A stretch of 64,000 nucleotides of DNA from Membranipora membranacea (Eukaryota; Bryozoa; Gymnolaemata; Cheilostomatida; Membraniporidae). Shown here in pieces: positions 47,201-64,000 of the stretch. The notes under the pieces were generated by a model that made no database searches, had not been told where the DNA came from, and saw nothing but the letters and a program-made list of their open reading frames with translations. The stretch covers positions 4,774,001 through 4,838,000 of the forward strand of contig OU612068.1 in the NCBI GenBank assembly GCA_914767715.1. The letters run 5' to 3'. Every line of letters starts with the position of its first letter. Position 1 is the stretch's first letter. Both the position numbers and the translations under genes were made by a program.

Positions 47201-50200
47201 TATCAGAGACTATAGATATATCTATAGTCTCTGGTACTATAAAAATCGGCCATAGGCCTTGTGATGTGACTTTGTGATGTGACTTTGTGATGTGACTTTG
47301 TGATGTGACTTTGTGATGTGACTTTGTGATGTGACTTTGTGATGATTGAACTTGCAAGATGTGAGAAATAATAACGGATTTAAATGCAATTTAAAAAAAA
47401 GCCCAATCACTCAAGTTTGCAGATTTTTGAAGGGCTTTTAATATGTCAATACAATGAACCACCAAATTATAATTCAAAAACTTTCTATTCATTTAAGTTA
47501 TTATAAATAAATTAATGAATATAAGTATTAAAAAAACCCAACCCTGTCACACTAAAGTCTAATATGCAAAGATATTGTGGCGTCTTGCCAACAGGCTCAT
47601 TAAAGTTCAAAGAAACTCTTCCAATTTCTTCAACCCCCCAGATAAAACAGTGTCAGCAAAAAAACTATGTTTTAATAAAATGTTACCGCAACCATCTAAA
47701 GATTTAGTAGGATTTCACTTTGATGATGCCATAACTGTCAGGTCAGGTCAATATTTCAGAGCTTTGTTAGAGCATTAAATTTCAGTTTTGTTTATGCAGT
47801 GTGCCAGGGCTTATTTAGGCATCAAAACTATGATGAGCGTTAAAATTAATCAATTGTTAATTGTATATTTTTATCTACCCTCACATCATCGGCAGAATCA
47901 AATGTCATTGACGAGCTGCAAATTATGTCTTCAAACGAATATTTCTATTGCACTTAGAAATCCCCTTGAGGTCACGTCATAAAATATTTTATAGATTTCC
48001 TGATATGCCCATAAATGTTTTTTTGACGTATTTCCACTGCGCTAGTTTCAAAGATGAACTAGAAATTGAGAGGGCCACTCAAATTAAAAGCGGTCCAAAC
48101 AAAATATATAAATGTATGCCTAAGAGAGATGGCAGCTGCTGAGGACGATGGATGTTGCTCACAACTGGTGTGAACCTTAGGATCTTATACCTAGTGATTT
48201 AGGAGTTGGGAATGTGCATGATCTGAGTTATTCACAGTGATATTTTACACATATAGGTAATCCCCAGCAAGGAGCAGAAGATACAGCTGGTTTGGTATCG
48301 AAAACCGTTGCAAAGTTTCTAAGAAAGCAGGAGTATGACAGCAGATGTTGCTTGGATAAAATAGACATAGTGATATACCAGCCACAACATGTGAAGGCCT
48401 ACAAAGATGCTCTGAAGAAAGTGAAAGGGCCTAAGACAAAGAATGCATTACAAAGAGCAGTTGGAGCTGTGGCTCATAAGTTTACATTCGCAACACTTGA
48501 AGGTAAGTTACGTATTCATCATGGTAAGAAAATTATTGAGATGGACAAATTGATTATAAACCGGAGAGAAGATACAGAGAAAGGGCAACTGCAGCATAAT
48601 TTAATGGTCAACATTGTTGTGACCATCGTCCACCAAATTATATGTATTTATAAACATAAAACAATACTACTTGTGGCTTCACATGTCCCATTACGGTTAC
48701 GGTCGAGATTATAATAATTCTTCCACTTCGTTCTACGCGCATTTATTCAGCTATTTTATAAATTGTTCAATGGATATCCTTTGCGAATCACTGATAGATG
48801 AGTGTCTGTGAGAAAGACATAATTTTTTTTAAAATCATCTTATAAAAACTCAGGCTTGTTCAGCATCTATGCATTTTCTAGAGCCGGCACAACCTGAGTC
48901 ATTGGAGGAGGGTTCTTCATATGCATCAGCAGAACCTGTGTATATTGATATATACGCTAATAAACAGACTGACATCGAGAATGTCAAGGCTGTCCTGCAA
49001 CAAAAGTTAGCAGGGGCCAAGAAAACGATCAGATGGAGTCAGGATTATAAGGGCACTGTTAAACTAGTACACAAGCTCAGCCAAGTTCAAGTAAGCATTG
49101 GATTTGTTGGGGATAATATCTTCAACTTGTGTAGGGAAAATTTGGCTCGATTTTGCTGCAATTCTGGACCAGCCAGAATAATTTGACAAATTTTTAAGTT
49201 GTAATTAGCATCATTTGTGATTTCTGTAACAAGATACAGTGCAGTTCACTTATTTCAAACCTCTAGCTACAGAAGTTTATTTTCCCACAAAATAATCAGA
49301 TCTCCGATCTCAGAACTATGAATCTTGATAATTTTGCTTCATTGGCCTTGCTCAATCATCAGACCTTACTTGGTCCAACTCATCTATTTCAATTCATCCC
49401 TTTCGTCATTAGCATTTCATGATTCTCTCTACCAAAAGACCAATGCGTGCGATAGTCAAGCAGTTACTTATGATAAAGTTTTGTCTCATTTCATTCTCTA
49501 CATTATGATATTACAGTCTCACGGAAGTGCTTGTTATTTGTATTGCACTTCCGGGAGATTGTGACCTCATAATGCAGAGAATGGGAGTTACCTACCCTTA
49601 TGGGAGGCATTTTTTCCATCATCAATAATTCATGCCAAGTAGAGCATTTATTTTTTTACCGCGCAAATCTGACAAACCTTTATCATAAGTAACTGCCTGA
49701 CTATAACATGCATTGAAATATTTCATAAGACCTAATATTCTGTCTAGGAAACATGGTATGACACCCCCGCCCCCTATTTCTTAAAAAAATAATAATATGT
49801 CTGTCATCAGATTATGAGCTTAATTTTCATAGAGATAGTAAGTGAAATTATCTCCCTCTTCCAGGTGCAGCGTTTACATACTTTAGCGAAGAAAAATGGA
49901 GTGGAGATAGATATTTGTTTGGATAGAGGTAGATCAGATATTGTCATGACAGGACTACCCCAGACTCTTCACAACAAAATGATTGCTCCCATCACTTCGG
50001 AGCTAAATAAAGCTCAGGAAAATGAACACAGTCAATATGCTGCTCGGCTGAAACGAAACACAGTGCAGTGGAGTTACCAAAATGAGGATGGGACATGGGA
50101 AGATTTTGATGTCAACATAAACCAGGTATGGTCAATCGTGAGATAGGTTGAGGACCATGCAAAAAACTGTGCAATAATCAGCAATGAGCCTCGCTTTGCG

Positions 50201-52534
50201 CAGTTGCATCTGAGGTGCTATTTGAGGCACGAAACCGAAAAAAAGGTTGTCATTGTAGGTTGACTTACAACCTGAAAGTTGAGAAGAAAATGTACAAGAA
50301 AGGCTTATTTCCTGTGGTTACCGATCCACAGTGGAGACTTAGCCAGGGTGGGAAGTTGATGTCCCTTAAACGCAGCTCTAAATGACGATTTTTATCTCCC
50401 AGATATGAACAGGCACCCTTATTCAACTTTCAGGTGGTTGTAGTCTGTTGATGACACATGAAGATGGCGATTCAAAGGGAGATTTTATTTTTGAATTTTT
50501 GTTCGTTGATGAGGTTGGGGGATTATAGAGGAATGGGTTGATTTGGACTGTTTCAGCTAAAAATGTAATGGAGCTCACCATTTCAGGTTTTTAGAGTCCA
50601 AATATCATTATTTTATTCCCAAACCTTCTCTGTACCATGATCTGGTTTATGCATATTAAACTTATTTCGTTTAGGAACTAGAGATGAATTTTGAGGGGAA
50701 TTCTCATGCTCAGTTTAAACTCCGCGAGGTGAGCAGAAAAACTAATCAGCAGATAAAATTGGATGGTGCCGATGGAGGGTGCATTGAATCCCCAACGGGC
50801 CAGCATGTCGCCAAACTTCGACGACACGACAAAACCAAAGGACGTAAGCAACAACAGACTCATAAATTTAGCTGATTATCTGTTCATTTCTTAGTGACTA
50901 TATCTTTTGACTACTGCTTCTACTGCCGGCTCCACTTTTTGTGAAAAGGCAGAGGTTATTTTTTATACAGTATGTGGGACTGTAAAAAAACGCAGTAGCC
51001 CTGTTTACGGTCAACAATCTAGTGCCAGAAAACATATCAATCGCTTTGGGTATTCAACTTTGTACTCATGATCCTTATTCGTTACCCATTTTCATTACCC
51101 ATAAAATGTTTGGTCATTTAACCTACTTGCTATATTAGGGTAACACTTGCGCCTCTTGTGAGATTGGTTGTGTGTGGTTGCTGTGCATTAGCAAAACATA
51201 TTCATGAATGTAGGTTGTACATTTTAGTCCATCTCTGTTTTTGCCTTTTGTGAAAGGTATTGGGCCCTTCTGGGAACCTGCTTTGAACATGATCAAGATG
51301 ATTCCATTGTCCGAAGACACAATCGAGTATCAAATTGCTGTTGGAGATTTTATGTCAACTATTGACACCAGATTCCATGGTGGATGCAAATCACAAATCA
51401 CTGCCGATCAAGTGAGAATTCTTGAGGTGAGAGTCATGTTGTTGAAACTTGCAAAAGCGTATGGCCCGCCTTTGCCTTACCTTTATCACTCTATCAACAT
51501 CTGAGCAGAAACAGTAGCTATCATCAAATCATTGGCATGTTTGGACTGATAGGGTTTTTGATACTGTGAGCCGTCTTGTTATAGCATTTAGGACACCAAT
51601 AATGTGGAAGCATATTCCTGTGACATTATTGTAATGTTGATACCAACGCACCATATATATCCAGCTAGATCATACGATTTCAGATATTCTTCTTATTAGT
51701 GAATAAACCAAGTAGATAATCAATTCTATATGGCAAAAAGAGTTAAAAGTTTTCTCTACTCTTTTTTGCAGATATTTCGTGTTCAAAATCCTACAACATA
51801 TGAACATTATATGGTGTCTCTAGAAACAGTGGCTGACAACCGAGGGAGGTCTCAGAGTGAGATTGAGTTGGCCCCTGTGTATCATGGAACCTCCCAAGAA
51901 TCTGTCAAACCGATCGTAGAAAGTAACAACAAGTCGTTTGAAAGAGGCTTCTCTTCAGCCAACAGTGAGTCTCGGAAATATTTTATGTCAAAAGCTAACG
52001 ACCGGCAGAAGGATGTCTGCATACTCTTTATAACTCCATTGTTCATCTTTTGGTGCGAAAGGCTGAACAAGGCACCAGGCGCTGGGACATTTGTATTAAG
52101 CCGTGTTGCTTTAATTCTTTTTCTTTGATGTTGTCTTATCCCTGCCTTTGGTAACCATCATTAGTAACCACCATCAGTATAAATAGTCACCAGACTCGGA
52201 GATGCTCAGGCGACTATCTATCTTTTTTTTAGTCGGTGCAAAGTTGGGTAACGGTATGTACTTTGCCTCAAATTCTGGATACAGCTGTGAAGGAGATCAA
52301 TATGCTAAGCCAAACGCAGAGGGTGAAAGGTTTGTCATACAATGTAGAGTGATACTTGGAGATTTCTGTCAAGGACGTCAGGGTATTACTGTTCCAGACT
52401 TGAAGCCTAATTCAAGCACAGATCGCTATGATTCGGTCTGTGATGTGGCAGAAGGCAAGCCCTCTATTATTGTGTCGTTCAATGACACTTATGTTTACCC
52501 TGAGTATGTCATAAAGTTCAGGAGAACCAGTTAG
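31642..52534 (+). CDS. PARP14: PARP14-like ADP-ribosyltransferase with three macrodomains, WWE and ART domain
   Basis: Twenty-seven exons give one frame of about 2,249 residues: 31642-31867, 32069-32293, 32677-32835, 33754-34086, 34551-34790, 34948-35079, 35605-35799, 36812-37069, 37414-37662, 37871-38159, 39185-40533, 41329-41766, 41938-42033, 42165-42271, 43027-43257, 43633-43848, 44994-45072, 45677-45793, 46112-46174, 46972-47151, 48257-48502, 48864-49090, 49865-50125, 50675-50843, 51257-51426, 51772-51964, 52233-52534. Order: long N-terminal region of PARP14-like RRM/KH-type character (to ~1175); macro1 (~1178-1360, GDIT, VNPAS, LGGGVAGAI, VIHAVGPRW); macro2 (~1410-1580, WVNSS, FPALGTGGLDYP); Gln-rich linker; macro3 (~1615-1790, degenerate, FPAIATGN); WWE (~1950-2080, QWSYQNEDGTWEDFD); ART domain (~2086-2249) with YHGT (His ~2123), GNGMYFA (Tyr ~2159) and C-terminal YPEYVIKF. 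The absence of a PARP1-type glutamate fits mono-ADP-ribosylation. Macrodomains bind or remove ADP-ribose; WWE binds iso-ADP-ribose-type ligands in related proteins. Human PARP14 is about 1,800 residues and acts in immune signalling; that role here is inference. The exon 17 3' end is ambiguous. Confidence 0.9.
31949..32004. repeat. Long hairpin in PARP14-like intron 1
   Basis: Arms 31949-31975 and 31979-32004 pair over about 26 bases with few mismatches and a three-base loop; the outer 12 bases (cagttgctcccc) are perfect. Related sequence occurs twice in the Trk locus near 60450-60510 and 60650-60745. Confidence 0.75.
34101..34290 (+). mobile_element. tRNA-derived SINE in PARP14-like intron 4
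   Basis: The segment ACACAGTTGATTAGAGC at about 34106-34122 resembles a Pol III A box plus D arm, and ggtttggtttgcc about 50 bases on resembles a worn B box. A non-tRNA body follows. The 3' boundary is approximate. It lacks the pairing of a functional tRNA. Confidence 0.5.
35222..35330 (-). mobile_element. LINE-like 3' end, antisense copy 1 (PARP14-like intron 6)
   Basis: Read on the minus strand this ends with AATAAAAGTGTT and an A-rich tail. About 65 bases closely match 37210-37275, and a diverged form occurs at 38295-38345. The shared unit includes a CATTCC(A/G)C..TGGAATG motif. It is a 5'-truncated retroelement tail. Confidence 0.55.
36020..36778. mobile_element. Foldback element in PARP14-like intron 7
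   Basis: Outer arm 36020-36130 pairs with about 36690-36778 (including ctctgattggtgg and ggagaagaagag blocks), and an inner pair links 36390-36440 with 36553-36600 (gtatgt..ctgtaaaat..caccg). Translating the two outer arms in opposite directions gives visibly similar peptides (LTLLLPIHQSE and LALLLPTHQSE), which confirms the inverted duplication. No transposase is present. Confidence 0.7.
37205..37310 (-). mobile_element. LINE-like 3' end, antisense copy 2 (PARP14-like intron 8)
   Basis: This is the same tail as at 35222-35330, in the same orientation (antisense to the gene), ending on the minus strand in AATAAAAGTGTTC plus an A run. It is followed upstream by a Lys-codon-like purine-rich stretch. 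Confidence 0.55.
38257..38720 (-). mobile_element. LINE fragment with reverse-transcriptase C-terminus and (TA)19 tail
   Basis: On the minus strand, 38671-38405 encodes a peptide ending FNSLPIQIRSA, THFKQQLSKHFI, the pattern seen at the C-terminus of CR1/L2-like or related non-LTR reverse transcriptases. It is followed by a 3' UTR, an AATAAAAG signal and a (TA)19 tract (38257-38294) that looks like the element's own microsatellite tail. The copy is 5'-truncated and inactive. The clade is not certain. Confidence 0.6.
42315..42360. repeat. Perfect 13-bp hairpin in PARP14-like intron 14
   Basis: gtagcctgtcttg (42315-42327) and its exact reverse complement (42348-42360) flank a 20-base loop, immediately before a SINE. 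Confidence 0.75.
42390..42640 (+). mobile_element. tRNA-derived SINE in PARP14-like intron 14
   Basis: A perfect B box, ggttcgattcc, starts near 42434, with an A-box-like AGTCAGGAGTGGTC about 35 bases upstream. A GC-richer, unrelated body follows to about 42640, with base composition unlike the AT-rich intron. Boundaries are approximate. Confidence 0.6.
43423..43449. repeat. 27-base palindrome with AAGGAGTT core
   Basis: caaggagttaaag and its complement are separated by a single base, in PARP14-like intron 15. It shares the AAGGAGTT/AACTCCTT core with 12061-12084. Confidence 0.7.
44044..44744. mobile_element. TTAA-flanked foldback MITE in PARP14-like intron 16
   Basis: The arms of about 300 bases (44044-44340 and 44450-44744) are highly similar inverted copies. 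The outermost bases read TTAA-AGGTTTCC and GGAAACCT-TTAA. TTAA duplications are typical of piggyBac and Kolobok transposons, so this is probably a non-autonomous member of one of them. No transposase is present. Confidence 0.8.
45817..45901. repeat. (AT)n tract plus 26-bp hairpin in PARP14-like intron 18
   Basis: An AT microsatellite (about 45817-45844) is followed by arms 45846-45871 and 45876-45901, which pair with three mismatches around a four-base loop. The inner stem (ggttgtat/atacaacc) is perfect. Confidence 0.75.
47204..47233. repeat. Perfect 30-base palindrome in PARP14-like intron 20
   Basis: cagagactatagata is followed directly by its reverse complement. Imperfect pairing continues a few bases outwards on both sides (GTAC..GTAC). 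Confidence 0.85.
47261..47338 (+). repeat. 13-bp minisatellite (six units)
   Basis: Six perfect tandem copies of gtgatgtgacttt are followed by a partial copy. It sits 28 bases after the palindrome at 47204-47233, in intron 20. There are no spacers, so it is not a CRISPR array. Confidence 0.9.
49441..49715. mobile_element. 275-base foldback MITE in PARP14-like intron 22
   Basis: Outer arms 49441-49484 and 49672-49715 pair over about 45 bases with few mismatches (shared cagttacttatgataaa). An inner hairpin pairs 49492-49530 with 49545-49583 around gaagtgc/gcacttc. It probably behaves as a single cruciform or dsRNA unit. Confidence 0.7.
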
Positions 52535-53523
52535 ATCGTATGGACAGGTGTTTGGTATATCAGGTTTATCAGCTATCAGCGAGCAATTTGAATTAAGGCT
52601 CCATACTTAAAACACATTAGTTTTTCTTTACATCTTTGGCCTCTGATCTTTTCAGTCTTACTTAAGATATCTCTTCTTTTGCTTCGTTTTTATTATTTTT
52701 ACCATGACTGCGGCAAAATACTTATGAGCTGTTAGAAAGTATGGTCATTGCCCATGAATTTTCTGATGATCTTGCTGAAGACAAGCCAAGCAAATTGTCA
52801 ATGCCAGATATGTTGTGTAGAGTGTTAGTGAAAATTTTTTAACCAGGGATGGGTCAAGTTACGGACAGGCAACAATCAGTGTTTTTTCCATCTTTTGATG
52901 CTTTTTGCCTGTTCTCTAGTGCTCCATGTAACATGCCGTACATGGGAACTGCTGGCTCTCAAATATCTAGTTATTAGCTTTCTTAGATCTTCTATTTTAT
53001 TAATAAAAATTCAATGGAAAAGCCACCCAGCTCTTATTCATCATAAGCAAGTTATGAACACACTGGGTGGTGACACCGGTAATAATATCATAAATGAAAT
53101 ATGAAAATGAACTAACATCAAATGTGCAATTATCCAGCCGAGAATATCAAGTATTGAGGATGAGGCTTGTATGAGCAGAAGACAGGGAGACTGGAGTGAA
53201 GCATTATGAGCAAAAGTAGCGTAAGATATCAAAATGTCAGCTGTGCTAACAATAGCAAATGGAAACAAAACAGTTTGAAAATTGAACCCAAATATCAATC
53301 AAAGGTTTCTAATAGATAAATCTGCTATGGAACAAGGTAAGCACTGTCACAAGATGGTAGCAGCATCTTGTGAATGACCTTAAAGGAGATGATTGTTTAT
53401 CCTATAGATAGAGCCATTACACATCATGTGACTATGTTGAGCACTTTAACTATTACAGATAAGTCTAGTGGCCAGACTAAGATAACCACCACATGACGAG
53501 TCTTTTCTGCACAGACTGTAGAA
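52535..53523. other. Tail-to-tail intergenic region between PARP14-like and Trk genes
   Basis: No gene. An AATAAA at 53002-53007 fits the PARP14-like transcript end. A small hairpin (cacaagatg/catcttgtg) lies at about 53349-53373. No clear poly(A) signal for the Trk transcript was identified. Confidence 0.5.
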
Positions 53524-63361
<9,838 letters not shown>

Positions 63362-64000
63362 AGCTATTTTATGTCACCATAATCTAAAAAGAGAGGAATC
63401 AGAAAAAAAATTTACAATTAAAATCAATATTTAGGTTTGTCATTGCACAGGGACATGATTGGTCAAAGAGTGAGAAAGCACATTTACGAAAAGATATATG
63501 CCCTCACAAATAAAGTCGATCAGTATCTAGGGTTATATTTGCTCACATGGCTGTTCACGTGGCCGTGTGAACAGGGCTAGGGTTATATACATAAATGTTT
63601 AGCGTATGCCTTCGGCATGCATATCTAACAATTTCAATGCAGAAAGTTTCACACTGTAAGTGTAAAAAGACGATCTCCCTCCACCCTCTGAACACCACAC
63701 CCGATTGGTGTGTCATCTGTATCAAAACTGAAGTCAGGATGACAGTAAGCTATGTGTTTCTTTTTAAGTCAAGGAATATTTTTAACGAATGTTCGGAGTA
63801 AAATGTAGGGCTTTATTTACTGTCATATTGTCCATAATAAAATGGCCGCTGATACTGAAGACACCTTGACCTATGTCTTAAAGAATCATTCAGCATCTTG
63901 GAGACACGCATATACAAGGTGCTCACAGCTACGGCATGAAAACCTATGACTGCCACATAAGCGTAATGCAGGAGCGCCATATCTACAGCATCACTGATTA
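63362..64000. other. Upstream region of the Trk gene
   Basis: No gene recognised. It contains a strong pyrimidine-rich acceptor-like site about 22 bases before the ATG and, between them, a three-codon upstream frame (ATG GTG ACA TAA). An 8-bp hairpin (ctgttcac/gtgaacag) lies at 63551-63574, between two copies of ctagggttatat. Confidence 0.5.

Noticed and set aside
47261-47338. Possible CRISPR-like array
   Set aside because: The units are contiguous without spacers and the genome is animal.
47040-47357. 105-codon minus-strand open frame with repeated KSHHKVTSQ
   Set aside because: It is the translation of the 13-bp minisatellite and the opposite strand of a PARP14-like exon, not a gene.
47575-48142. 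Extra PARP14-like exons in intron 20
   Set aside because: Open frames here lack paired splice sites, and exons 20 and 21 already join in frame across a macrodomain motif.

Overview
This 64 kb window comes from an intron-rich animal nuclear genome. All introns I could place are GT-AG, and coding exons are short and separated by AT-rich introns of a few hundred to about 1,700 bases. The gene set includes a ciliary RIB43A protein, an LRR-Ig receptor tyrosine kinase of the Trk family, a multi-macrodomain PARP and an RNA polymerase III subunit. It points to a metazoan, probably a marine invertebrate; I cannot name the phylum from the sequence alone. No bacterial genes, operons, CRISPR arrays, rRNA genes or intact tRNA genes were seen. 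Layout: (1) 69-2916, minus strand, the 5' part of a RING-finger protein gene that runs off the left edge. (2) 5338-7838, plus, RNA polymerase III subunit RPC7 (POLR3G/POLR3GL-like). (3) 8600-11574, minus, RIBC2, convergent with POLR3G. (4) 12529-21110, plus, alanine aminotransferase (GPT), divergent from RIBC2 across about 0.95 kb that contains an RFX X-box. (5) 22353-29543, plus, a seven-bladed WD40 protein of unassigned role. (6) 31642-52534, plus, a very large PARP14-like ADP-ribosyltransferase: three macrodomains, WWE and ART, about 2,249 residues in 27 exons. (7) 53524-63361, minus, a complete neurotrophin-receptor-like kinase (Trk/NTRK): signal peptide, LRRs, two Ig-like domains, TM and kinase, about 817 residues in 17 exons, tail to tail with the PARP gene. 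The exon models of genes 2-7 keep one open frame from start to stop, and each total length is divisible by three. The genes look like independent neighbours, not a pathway; the only shared control region I can argue for is the divergent RIBC2/GPT promoter. The non-coding part is unusually rich in inverted-repeat DNA: a TIR-bounded element near 4.3-5.0 kb, a 1.25 kb foldback inside GPT, and at least seven hairpins, palindromes or foldbacks in PARP14-like introns (one flanked by TTAA), plus antisense LINE 3' ends and tRNA-derived SINEs. The most unusual single observations are the expanded PARP14-like protein in an intron landscape able to form long dsRNA, a dispersed family of hairpin-forming repeats shared by the PARP and Trk loci, a Trk receptor lacking the vertebrate PLC-gamma tail motif, and acceptor-like AG sites a few bases upstream of nearly every start codon, which could reflect 5'-UTR introns or spliced-leader trans-splicing.
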